Assembly (NCBI RefSeq): GCF_002127325.2
Contig: NC_035438.2
Coordinates: forward strand, 143,553,801-143,617,800
Origin: Helianthus annuus
Taxonomy: Eukaryota; Streptophyta; Magnoliopsida; Asterales; Asteraceae
DNA: 64,000 nucleotides
Direction: 5' to 3'
The translations under genes were made by a program, and so were the position numbers. Each line of letters starts with the position of its first letter. The first letter of the stretch is position 1. The notes below the pieces were generated by a model. The model saw only the letters and a program-made list of their open reading frames with translations. It was not told the origin of the DNA and searched no databases. Shown one piece after another: positions 45,785-57,092 of this stretch.

Positions 45785-46534
45785 TCTGATCTTCCTGCAC
45801 AGATACGAGATGCTTAGGTGGAAGCATTGAAACCAGAAAACGTCAGGGCTGAAGCCTTACGCGGCTCCAGGCAAGGATTAGAACAAAAGGAAGACGGCGC
45901 CTACTATGTAACAGGACGTATTTGGATCCCACTATATGGCGGTTTACGAGAACTTGTGATGGATGAAGCTCATAAGTCTCGCTACTCGGTACATCCAGGT
46001 TTGGATAAAATGTATCACGACATCAGAACTACATATTGGTGGCCTAGCATGAAGGCCCACATTGCAACTTACGTCGGCAAATGTTTGACTTGTGCGAGAG
46101 TCAAGACAGAGTACCAGAAACCCTCAGGCCTACTTTAGCAACCCAGGATACCACAGTGGAAATGGGAAGAAATTTCCATGGATTTTGTTACTGGCCTGCC
46201 TAGATCCCAGCGCGGGAATGATACTATTTGGGTAATCGTAGATCGACTCACAAAGTCTGCTCATTTCTTGGCTATCAAAGAAACGGATAAGTTCTCTACA
46301 ATAGCAGACATCTACTTGAAAGAAGTTGTTTCGAGGCACAGGGTGCCCACCTCCATCATTTCGGATCGGGATGCACGATTCACGTCAGAGCTATGGCAAG
46401 TGATGCACAAATCTTTTGGCTCTAGATTAGACATGAGCACAGCCTATCACCCTCAGACGGACGGGCAGTCTGAGCGCACGATCCAAACTCTAGAAGACAT
46501 GCTTGGGGCGTGTGTTATCGATTTCGTACAATAA
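45785..46534 (+). pseudogene. T5 integrase zinc region and core, nonsense-broken
   Basis: Same phase as RT, interrupted by TAG at about 45816-45818 and 46136-46138; both positions are Gln in T3. HPGLDKMYHDI...CLTCARVK is the zinc region; [15 protein letters not shown] and [13 protein letters not shown] hold the DDE triad. A deletion of some 35-40 bp near 46525 removes the residues after VIDF, and the frame ends at 46534. Confidence 0.88.
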
Positions 46535-47255
46535 CAGTTACCACACCAGCATACAAGCCGCTCCATTCGAGGCATTGTACGGACGTAAATGCCGGTCACC
46601 TCTCTGTTGGGCAGAGGTGGGGGATAGTCAGATTACAGGTCCAGAAATGGTAGTTGACGCTACTTAACGAATAGCATAAATACGACAACGCATGGCGGCA
46701 GCTCGTGATCGCCAGAAAAGCTACGCGGATAAGCGTAGGAAGCCATTGGAATTTCAGGTCGGGGACCGGGTTTTACTTAAAGTCTCACCCTGGAAGGATG
46801 TGGTTCGATTTGGTAAACGAGGCAAGCTCAATCTACGGTATGTTGGACCGTTCGAAATCACTGAAAGAATAGGCAAAGTGGCCTACAGACTAAACCTACC
46901 AGCTGAACTCGGTGCAGTTCACAACGTATTCCACGTGTCGAATCTGAAGAAGTGTCTGTCAGATGAGACCCTCATAATTCCATTGAAAGAGCTCACTATC
47001 GACGAGCAGTTGCACTTCGTCGAGGAACCTGTAGAAATCACGGACCGGGATGTTAAGGTCCTCAAGCACAAGAGAATCCCTCTTGTCCGAGTTCGTTGGA
47101 ATTCCAAACGTGGCCCAGAGTACACCTGGGAACGCGAAGACCAGATGACAGAAAAGTACCCCCATTATTCGGAACCAATGCAACCACTACTGAGACTGAA
47201 GCTACTACTGCGGAATTTCGGGACGAAATTCCAAATCAACGGGGGGATGATGTGA
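46535..47255 (+). pseudogene. T5 integrase C-terminus with chromodomain-like end
   Basis: After the deletion the coding text resumes in other frames ([17 protein letters not shown] traceable near 46560-46620). It is open from about 46692: RDRQKSYADKRRKPLEF, VLLKVSPWKDVVRFGKRGKLNLRYVGPFEI, FHVSNLKKCLSDET, then RIPLVRVRWNSKRGPEYTWERE, the chromodomain-like tail. The last residues run through the first AATTTCGGGACGAAATT hairpin, probably past the ancestral stop. Confidence 0.82.
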
Positions 47256-47351
47256 CACCCCATGAAAACCAGTAAACGATACACCTCACCTAGCTTCCTC
47301 AGTAACCGCATGCTAAATTTCGGGACGAAATTTCTTTCAAGTTGGGGATAA
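47214..47351 (+). promoter_or_regulatory. T5 PPT region: two hairpins, two PPT-like runs
   Basis: AATTTCGGGACGAAATT at 47214-47230 is followed by AACGGGGGGATGA and TGTGACACCCC (47251). A second copy of the cassette follows: AAATTTCGGGACGAAATTT at 47315-47333, then GTTGGGGATAA (47341-47351) and the real LTR start TGTGACAACTC at 47352. The same doubled arrangement is present in T3. Confidence 0.75.
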
Positions 47352-48878
47352 TGTGACAACTCGGATTTCCAAGATTCCTATTTCGCATTTATTGCACGTT
47401 CATTTATTGTTTAGTTGTTTATTTGCACAATTAGTTGCTATGGAATTGTATACGCTTTGATGCAATGAATGATATTGTGTGATTGTGCATGATTGTTTGT
47501 TAAATATTGAAAGACTTGACAAATATATAAACTTGGTGGTGAAACTGTGAAATTGTTTGAGATGGTGCACTATTGTAAAATATAATAATAAAGGGTGTAA
47601 AGAGTTATTAGTGAAACCTAAATCATATTTAACCCTAAATCATTCACTAAACCTCACACAAAAATCCAAGCACGTACTTTCACTTCTTTGGTTCTCTGGC
47701 AATCATCACATCATCATTGGCAAGCTATTCATCACTTTCGATTCCACATTTTCTCTAGAATCAACACAAGGTAAATGCTTATTGTTTATTGGTTGCTTGA
47801 TTATTATCAATTCTTGATTCTTGATTATGTGTTCATGAAAACCCTAGTTCCTCATATAATATTCTGTGATTTTGATTTGATTCTGGATAGTTGTGATTAT
47901 GATGATGATTAGTTGCATGCTTGATAGATTATTCTTGTGATGATTGTTGTTGTTAAGCATTGGTCGATTTGTTATGAATCTGCCGTCGATATGAATGAAA
48001 TTAGGGTTTGCTTGAACATAGAAAACGTAACTGCTTCAATTGCATAGAACGTATGACTTTTTGTTAGTCAGAGTTTTATTGAAATGTTTGTCAGAGTTTT
48101 GTGTTGTCAAACTTGTCCGAATTTTGTGAAAGGATTGATGTCCGATCTTTAAAACCCATTAAGAGTCTGAGTTTTAATGTAGTGGCCTTGTCCGATTTTC
48201 TGGTGATATGTAAACAAGCTTGTCCGACTATTATATGATAGCAAAAGGTCCGAACTTTATTAGTGGTTGTTGTCCGAGTTTTATTCAATGTCTAAGGGTC
48301 CGAGTTCTTGGCCCAAACCCTCTTGTCCGACTTTTGGCTTTAACACAAGCATGTGTCTGAGCTTTGGCCTTCTGCCCGACTTTTATCACATGAAGGGGTT
48401 CGAGTTTGTGACCCCACTACCTTGTCCGACCTTTAAACTACATAAGGGGTCTGAGTTTCTTGGCCACACCCCATGGTCCGACTTTTAAACCCCCCCCCCC
48501 ATGTTTTGTCCGAGTTTTAACAAGGGGAAGTCCCCTTGTTCTTGTCCGAGCTTTATGGCCCCAAATCCCCACCCTTAGTCCGAATTTCATGTGTGGAAAG
48601 CAAAGGGGTCCGATTTTTATCACTAGTGCATGTTGTCAGACTCTTTTGAAATACACAAGCATATGGTTTGATTTTCTAGTGACGTTCATACTTGGTAACC
48701 TAGCCCGACTTTTATGCATGATAAACTAGCCTGAGCTTTATGTTAATACATAGTCTGAACTGATTACTTGATAAATGATCCGACATTGTTGATGAACTGT
48801 CTGAATTAGGTTGGTTTTATGATCCGGAATGCTTGTTGTGATGCATGCACTAATTACTGTTTAAACTTGAAAAGACTG
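47352..48878 (+). mobile_element. T5 3' LTR, truncated
   Basis: 1527 bp that follow 37425-38970 almost base for base, up to ...TTGAAAAGACTG, then switch to T7 sequence. Includes the GTCCGA motif array (about 48065-48810) and a C run (48489-48499) slightly different in length from the 5' copy. The target duplication of T5 therefore cannot be checked. Confidence 0.9.
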
Positions 48879-48883
48879 ATAAC

Positions 48884-49493
48884 ATGTCCAGAAAAGGACG
48901 TTAATAAACAATTGTCCTCGAAGGAACTTTTTTTCGAGAGACACGTCCTCATAGGGACTTATTAATGAAACATGTCCTTAAAGGGACTTATGATAATATA
49001 TCATGTCCACAAGGGATCTTAACGGAATAATATGTCCAATAAGGGACTTCATAAATCAGCATGTCCACAAAGGGACTACAATGAAATAATATGTACGTGA
49101 AAGGACTATAATGAATTATTATGTCCGCCAGGGGACTTTGATAGAGTAATATGTGTATGAAAAGACTTTTAATGAACTACTATGCCCATGAAAGAACTAT
49201 GATGGAATATAATGTCCATGAGAGGACTATATCGAAATATCAAGTCCATGAGAGGACTATTTTAAAATAGTGTATCCACAAAAGGGATTTTAATAAAATC
49301 ACACGTCCATGAAAGGACTATATTGAAATAGTATGTCCACCGAGGGACTTTATTGGAATATAATGTCCACAAGGGACTATATTGAATTATAATGTCCATG
49401 AAAGGACTAAATAGCAAATGCCCATATAGGGTCTTATGTAAAAAGGTATGTCCACACAGGGACTAAATAGAAGAAATAGGTCCTTATAAGGAC
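48884..49493 (-). repeat. GTCC...GGAC mini-hairpin array in T7 leader
   Basis: About 19 units of roughly 30-35 bp, each with a word such as GTCCATGAAAGGAC or GTCCACAAAGGGAC. The 4-bp arms GTCC/GGAC can pair across 5-7 nt. One unit reads ATCC...GGAT, a paired change; some units are degenerate. Spacers are AT-rich. Confidence 0.8.
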
Positions 49494-50126
49494 TTGAAAG
49501 ACAAAGAATATTATGAAAGAAGGATTCTCTAATGCCTTCCTTGCTCCATTTCGACGGTTTCTCTTCTTTGTTTACCATATACAGTAAGGACACTGAAGAC
49601 CTCAGTGAATAAGGTAAGTATTCCAATTAGGATCCGTTATAGAAGTAGAATCCAAGGATTCAATGGTTAAGGAATGATATGGATCGCGGATTGGGTTTTG
49701 ACTGATATAATCCAAGTCTGGGATTCCAAAACTTGGAGGTAAAGAATAGGAATCATTAGGATCCACAGTTATTATTTTCAAAATGGGAGCCTCAGGGACC
49801 TCCGGTATGGACTCTGAAGTCAGATTGCAATTCAATAGATTTGATTTTAGGAATAAGTCCTTAAAGGTCCTTCCTCCAAATCGGTCGCACGCTTATTCTA
49901 GCCGTATTTGTGAAGCTTGGCATTTCTTGGCTTCGGATGAAGAGAATCTCTCTCAATGGCTTCCTTGCTTGGCGACTTATTCAAAATACATAAAATTGAA
50001 AACAGTGTTTACTTAATAGGGATGAGAGCATTCCTATGTTAAGTCTAGACTTAAAAAGGTCCAAGGAATACGCTACTGTGTCATTGAGATTGAACACAAA
50101 AGACTAGTGTTTAATTCACTCAGTGT
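49494..50126 (-). other. T7 leader between array and PBS
   Basis: No recognised gene. A 77-codon open stretch at 49835-49602 on the minus strand (P/S/D-rich, ending ...NTYLIH) could be a short leader ORF but has nothing I recognise. Confidence 0.35.
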
Positions 50127-50140
50127 TGGCTCTGATACCA
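50127..50140 (-). other. T7 primer-binding site (initiator tRNA-Met)
   Basis: Minus-strand TGGTATCAGAGCCA, three bases after the LTR end at 50144. Confidence 0.88.
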
Positions 50141-50143
50141 ACC

Positions 50144-53089
50144 TGTCACACCCCGATATTTCCACATATTACCGGTGGGCTCGGTGGGGAGTATCGTGAC
50201 GTAGCTGATATCATCATGGACAATCATACACAGAATAGCACAGCGGAAGTCTTAGAATATAAAATATTATTACAAACTCAAATGTCTGAAAATATTCAGA
50301 GTATTTATTATAGACGAGCCTTTAATATCAAATCCACAGGAGGATCATTACGGAAAGTATAAAATGAAGCTTAGCAGACTTTATGGCATCTTTAAGGATT
50401 TGCAAAATCCTCTTTTTCGACACCGAGCAACTCCTAGCCTGTTACGAGTAGTACCTGCCACTTAGTCTTTTGAAAATTCGTCAGTTTTCACTGGTAAATA
50501 CAATTAACCGACTCTTTTGAAAATATTTATGAAAATTGATTTTAGTGCACAAGGCACAAACCATTTATAACTTGGGACAATCTTTAATAAAATCTTGTAA
50601 ACAGTTTTACATGTTTGTCATACATATGGGGCCGGTTTGGAAGCCGGTCATGATTAACCGACTCACCACTTATAAAACCCACAGAGGAGTTATCCCCAAC
50701 TTGTGGGTAATTTAATATTTAGCATTTGCATTTGCATCTGTCAGGTGTATGCCTACACCCCGTGCATAGGTCGTGGCCATTAATAACTTAAATGAGCTGA
50801 GGATATCCACGACACGGTTGTTAACCCCCAATGTTTATGTTATCAAACAATACAGATTAAAACGGGTTATGCAGATTTATTAAATCACTATCCAACTAAA
50901 TAATCTCATACCCGACCAAGCGGTATTTATAATACCGTATCCCAAGCCCGTATAGGGAAAATAAGTTAAAAGTATTTACTTGAGCTAATACTTGATTCAC
51001 AACAAAATAACTCAGCCGTATCCAATCTATCTAAATGCATGTAGCTTTTACCGGGTGGCTCTAGTCCGGAGTGATGGTAATATATAACCAATTCAGAATG
51101 CTAACGGTCTTATTTAAGTCGTAAACTTAGACCGGCTAGCTTAAAGGATCTAAAACGGTACGACACGCTAGATTAAGCGATGACCGGAATAGAATGTTAT
51201 TTAGACCCAACAAGTACGAATACTTGTATATTATGGGTAAACTAAACACATTCCAGATTTTGAGATAAAAATGATAAGGTTAAACCCGTTTCGGCAAACT
51301 TACGTAAACTAGTTACATAAACCGATCCGAACGCGTAAATGCGTAACGGGCAACCAAATGAACCATATACAAGTCCCATATGTTATTATGCTTAGAATAT
51401 GTTAATACATCAGTAGGATGTTAACATATATGCCCAAAAAGTATTTAAAATCAAATTAAGTCTCGTAGGGGCATTTTGGTCATTTTACCCTTTATAAAAG
51501 AGGTTTTAAAGCAAACCGAGGTTCTGGTCTTTGGTAATCAGTAAAATTATTTATTTTATCACATTACATCAGTAAGATATCATACATATGTGAGGTTTAC
51601 CATTTATGGCCAAACTATGCCCCGAAAGGGTATTTTGCAAGTCTGAGTTCACGACTTATACCTACTGTAATAATATTAAAATTTAAAATTTGTTTAAAAA
51701 TTCAGTAGGTAACAAGTCTTAGGTGTTAATTATGGGTTAAAACCATAATATGCACCTAAATAGGGTAAAAATCGCTAATTGACGATAATTAAGGAGTTTT
51801 ATGGAAATCTGAGATTTTGATCAGTTTTGATTGCTCAAAATAATTTATTTAGTATATGAAATCAGTAGGAAAATGTTTGGCATTCAAATCATTTGTAAAT
51901 CTCATTTTATGCATGAAAAGGGTATTATCGTCATTTACCGAATAATACAAGAACTCTATGATATGATCAGTTTATAATCTGATAAAAAATTCCAACAACC
52001 CCTAAAAATAATATCTTAACAATAGGTAATGAGTTTTGGGTCAAAATCCAAGTTTAAACATGCCTTATGCAAGATATCGCAATTTAATTAATTAAAAGCT
52101 TCTAATTACGATATCGAGCATAACTCCTATTTGGGACCAAGAACTGATGTCAAATTTTCGGGACAAGCTTATATATCAGTATTAAAGGTTTTTGTCCTCT
52201 CACATTTTTAAAATTCTCATTTATATGTCTAAAGGGCAAAATGGGCATTTATAAGCATAATAACGGAAACTAGCATATAATTCAAACTACTAAGGACCAG
52301 GTAATATAACCTTAGGGGGTTATACTACAACATAATATAGTCCTAATGGAAGCTTAAAACATCAAGGATTTAAGCTAGATTGGGTCAAAAATGAAAGTCA
52401 AAGCAAAAGTCAAGCTTTTGCGACGTTCGGTTGCGAACCAACCCTAAACTCAGAATTGTCGGGTTGAACAAGCTTGGACATATTTTAATAATAATTACCA
52501 AATTAATAGGGTGTTAAAATATAATTTATAACCTATGTATTATTAGTTATAATTATTATTTAAATTTCTACTAAGTTTGACTTTTTAACTAGATGGTTTG
52601 ACCCGACAATAAACTAGGCAAACGAAGGAATTAGGAGGTGCCGTTTTAAGGGTTAATCACCTACCTAACTATGGTCATATAACCACATTCATCTCGAACC
52701 ATGGCTGGACCATATGAGTTTAAACCGAAAGTCAAAGTTAATTTACGATAACTTGACTTTTCGGTTTTTAAAACATAAAATTGAATTATAGAGAGGGCTA
52801 AGACACTTACAATGGGTCCTAGCTATCTTTTCTACAAGAAGATAAGTTCCAATCAGATCAGTAGGCTCCAGAATGAGAGAATAGAATGATAGAATGAAAA
52901 ATGGCAAAAGAAATGGATGAACTTCATCATATTTATAGGTTTTGGAAAGTTCTTGGATTGTGCCAAGTGTTTGGGAGGGTTATACAGATGATTACATGTG
53001 TATAGCAGCTTTTTGAAACCATTAAAGTGCCCCTTGAATCGTTATATATGGTTTTGAATATTGTGTGGTGAGCAAGGAATCGAATAACA
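50144..53089 (-). mobile_element. T7 5' LTR
   Basis: The plus-strand start TGTCACACCCCG next to the PBS is certain. The other end is placed at ...AATAACA (53089; TGTTATTCG on the minus strand), just before the T8 LTR, but could be truncated. A minus-strand CCTATAAATATG TATA candidate lies at about 52929-52938. No gene in the 2.9 kb. Confidence 0.65.
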
Positions 53090-53092
53090 AAA

Positions 53093-56000
53093 TGTGACGA
53101 CCCTCACTAAATCAGGTATCCGTACGACTTAATTAATAATTAATTACTGCTTAATTACTGTACTTACTTGAAATTGTGGATAAACTGCTACTTGAATTCT
53201 GATACGTACATACTTGCATCATACTCTATTTGCTGTCACTCCATTATCTACATACTCTAGTGACAACCTTGATGCACGAAAGCACAGTAGCACTATGAAC
53301 GGATAACCTATTAAAACATGCTGATATAGCCAGCATCAGGCAGACACTGCCTCTAAGGCCTGTATGAGCCAGAGATAGTTGCTACACTAATAGAGAGTGT
53401 AGGGATATAAGGGTTGTAGAACTGTGTCACTAGGAATAAGTTACAGTGACCGGATGTGCCTAAAACGTACTCTAAGTACAAAATTCAGCACTTTAACTAA
53501 AAATTCAGCTTTTGGTTAACTAATAAAGTGCCAGAACATGAGGAAAATATTACTAGACACTTTCCAAAGTGTCGGGAATAAGTTGTGTCACTAAAAATAA
53601 TAATAACGACACTTTAAAGCTTTGTTAAGCGCATTAACGGATTACTATCCAACCAAACAACCGGACTTTACCCGGAACATAAAAATATTGCCATTAACAT
53701 TGTTTATCTTTTTCTGAGCCAGTTAGGGTCCCTAAATACCCTAACACCCGCTATAACGCATGACGCGCTAGTAACCGAGTTAAACTTAACTTAACTTAAC
53801 TAATACTTAACGTTTAGTTGAAAACCAACCGGGTAACCCCCCCCCCCCCAAACCGAACTCGTCCCCTAGGGGGACACCCTTTTACTTTTTGTGATTAAAT
53901 TAATCAAGCTTGCTTGATATCTAGCTAGCACATAATCTCTTGGTTAATGACCATACCATTTGCCTATAAGATCAACACTTAGCACACCATAACTGTTACT
54001 TAACAAACATCACAACACACACTCTCTCCCTCTCTCTTTGGCTCTCGGCCGAGAACACCACAACCATCCATCCATCGTCGAGCTTTGATCATCTCATTTC
54101 AAGAGCATACAAGTGTCGAGGATCACCTACAAGGAAGCTTGGTGCATTCGGAAAGCGAAGGACCTCTTCTCATTTCTTTTATCCACTCATTCTTCTACTA
54201 GAATCTTCCCAAGCCTCGAGCTAGTAGTAAGTTGCTTGAAACACCCTCTCGATCTATTTTAAAGTGGTTAAAATGAAATATGATGGTTAAAACTCGTGAA
54301 CATACAAGATGAAGTGTTAAAAGTCTATTAAAATGATGAATATGTTGGTTAATAGCACAAGGGTTGTGTAAATCTTGTAAGATTTGTTTTGTGTAGCTAT
54401 TTAGTGCCGATCTATGTTGTGCTAGCTCGGATCATCGTCTAACCCGGATTGGTCATGATCATGGATCATGACGTAGAGTTTGTTTAAGTGTAAAAAGGGT
54501 TAAGTGATGAAACTCTACCACACACTAGACATGAACTTGTGTAAAATCGATTTTACTTATGAAATAGTGTTCAAAACTAGCAGATCTACGGATCTACAAG
54601 TGGTATTTACAAAGAACCAAGTGTCAAAGAAATCATATTTTCTAAAACCGGATCTTTACTAAACAAAAGTGATTTTTGTAAGCACACAAGTGTGTAAACA
54701 CTTGTGTAACACTAGGTTTCGACAAAGAACTAATTTTGTCAAATTTTACAAGAAGTTGTAAAGATGAAATTCCTTTAAAAACGAGACTTTCAAGAAACGA
54801 AGTTGATTTATATAAAGATCCACTAAAAGTAATGGGATTACTACATGTTTTTGGATAAACCACAAGTTCATGTAATTTTTGCGATTTACTTATATATTGA
54901 CTAATTTGATGGTTTGGAAATTGTTATTGTGAAATAAGAAAATTGTTGATTTGAATTATAAAAGAAAATGATACGCTTGAAAGCGTGGCCACCTCCAGTT
55001 ACAGTGGAAACTCTGGCGAAATTTTTCCAAAAACCTAACACTTAGAAATATTTTCATTACAAGTGTTAGAAATGCATTTTAGACTTGTTTTCAAAGTGTA
55101 AATTTCGTCACGACTTTATTTACAAAATATCGGAGGTGGGATTTCACAAAATAAAACTTGATAAATATATATTTAGTATATATTTTCATAACAACACTTG
55201 TGTGAATTTTTGTGATTATTTGTGAACTATATAAATATTATTTTTAGGGTAAAAATAATATTACCGATTGTTAACACTTCCAAAATATTACGAACGCCTC
55301 TACAATAAATATTTAAGTTACAACGGTATAGTTAATACCACCCGACCTTTAAAACGTAACTTACGCATTTTAAGAAAATATGCATGAACGCGTATTTTGT
55401 CAAGGTATTATTTTGGGAAAATTATATGTATTAAAATATAATATTTTTGAGAAAAATATTTATATTTTGGAGTTAGAATTAAAAAAATATATTAAGTGAG
55501 ACTTAATAATATATTTCGAAGTTATACGAACGCACATATATTAAATCCCCCATCCTTGGGAAGGAAAACAATTACCAAGTATTTACAAAATGTAAACACG
55601 AAATAGTTGTCTAACTATTTCCCAAAAACTTAAACCATTAAGCTAAGGCACGGCCGTCCGTCTAATAGAGATAGTACGTGTAGGTCGTCGCACAGCTGCT
55701 TGATCAGGAGATATACTTGGTAGAGACGCACCACTGTGAGTTCATGTCCTCCTTTTCTCTGAACTGTTTTCAGTTTTCTAAACTGCGGGGGTGAAATACA
55801 TGTTACTATGATTACGAATATTTCTTACATGGTATGGTTAGCGTAAGGAGGGTTATTATTTAGATCATGTGAGTGGGTAGGCGGAAACTTGAGGCCATTA
55901 ATCCTCAGGGGAGGACCGAGGGGCAGGAGCGGTAGATCTATCTGGGTGTAGCGAGCCCAGCCCCAGGCCCAGCATAACGGACCTCGGGGTGACTTTGTAC

Positions 56001-56524
56001 CCAACGCATAAATCTGCTAGGTTTGAGTCTTCCTACTTGCACTTCACACATATCAATGGCCTTGCAAACCATTGGTGATCTCTTTTTCCTTATTTGCTAC
56101 ATACCAGGATTTTATACATACAAAGGGTTTACTACTCACTTACACATGAACTCGCTCAACATTATTTGTTGATTTTTCCAACTTACATGTATTTCAGGGA
56201 ATTAAAGATCTGGCGCGGTATGTTATGTTTTCCCGCTGCATATGGGTTACGAGGTCATCCGAGTTTAAGGGATGTGACTTTTTCCTGGATGAGTCGCAGT
56301 TCTTAAACTGTGTTTATTTCTTGTTGGTGTTGTGTCTTTTGAACACTGTTTATGTTGTTAGGATGTAATTTCTGTTAAGACAATGTTGTGGTTCTTTACT
56401 TTTCAAACTTAATTAAATGGATGATCTTGCATGGTTTTTATTTCATATAGCTTGTTATGATTAAGCTATGGTATTAAGAAGTCACACCAAATTAACCACG
56501 CTTCCGCAAAGCCTGGGTGTGACA
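53093..56524 (+). mobile_element. T8 5' LTR
   Basis: 3432 bp, TGTGACGACCC...GGGTGTGACA, homologous to the T4 LTR throughout. Has a C run at about 53839-53848. No gene. Confidence 0.88.
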
Positions 56525-56527
56525 GCT

Positions 56528-56541
56528 TGGTATCAGAGCTC
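56528..56541 (+). other. T8 primer-binding site (initiator tRNA-Met)
   Basis: TGGTATCAGAGCTC, three bases after the LTR. Confidence 0.9.
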
Positions 56542-56688
56542 TGATCATAGCGAACTAGGATTCCTTCTCGACTCTAGACTATGATCACCAGGGCTCTCAC
56601 GAAAACATTTTTACACTGCATACCACTTAAGTCCAGATCCAAAATGTTTTTACAAACAAATGTTGAGCACATTTTAATTATAGTTATA

Positions 56689-57000
56689 GGCTCAGTCTGG
56701 GAGGCTGAGGCTCGGTCTGGGAGGCCGAGGCTCGGTCTGGGAGGCCGAGGCTCGGTCTGGGAGACCGAGGTAGTTGTCTAGTGGGACTAGGGAGTCAGTC
56801 TGAGAGGCTGGGAGAATTGGCTAGTGGGACTAGGAAGAGCAGTCTGAGAGGCTGGGAGAATTGGCTAGTGGGACTAGGAAGAGCAGTCTGAGAGGCTGGG
56901 AGAATTGGCTAGTGGGACTAGGAAGAGCAGTCTGGGAGGCTGGGAGGCTAGTGGGACTAGGAAGATCAGTCTGGGAGGCTGGGAGGCTAGTGGGACTAGG
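56689..57000 (+). repeat. Array of short covarying hairpins in T8 leader
   Basis: CTCAGTCTGGGAGGCTGAG, CTCGGTCTGGGAGGCCGAG (twice) and CTCGGTCTGGGAGACCGAG are followed by repeats combining CAGTCTGAGAGGCTG and CTAGTGGGACTAG. Same stem architecture as T4, but loops read TGGGA and the unit numbers differ. Confidence 0.85.
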
Positions 57001-57092
57001 AGAACTATTTGATTGCTTAATTGGTGACTAATATGTTTATCTGACTATATGACTGATTATTTATGCCTATATGTCTTTGTGTTACAAACGTC

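Larger units (their letters stand above)
37425..48878 (+). mobile_element. T5: Ty3/gypsy element inserted in T4 gag, 3' LTR truncated
   Basis: 5' LTR (split by solo LTR T6), PBS, gag with possible intron, protease, RT/RNase H, integrase, PPT and the first 1.53 kb of the 3' LTR. The 3' LTR start and the 5' LTR start match closely (TGTGACAACTC; TATGACAACTC in the 5' copy). Proteins closely resemble those of T3. At 48878/48879 it ends abruptly against T7. Confidence 0.9.
48879..53089 (-). mobile_element. T7: 5' end of a Ty3-type element, minus strand
   Basis: On the minus strand: LTR (53089-50144), PBS (50140-50127), then leader running left to 48879, where it is cut at the junction with T5. 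No gag or pol remains. The junction shows no LTR terminus on the T7 side, so it is a deletion or rearrangement point, not a simple insertion edge. Confidence 0.7.

Noticed and set aside
48884..49493. CRISPR-like or satellite array
   Set aside because: Repeat arms are only 4-5 bp, spacers are similar AT-rich words, and the array sits between PBS and a lost gag.
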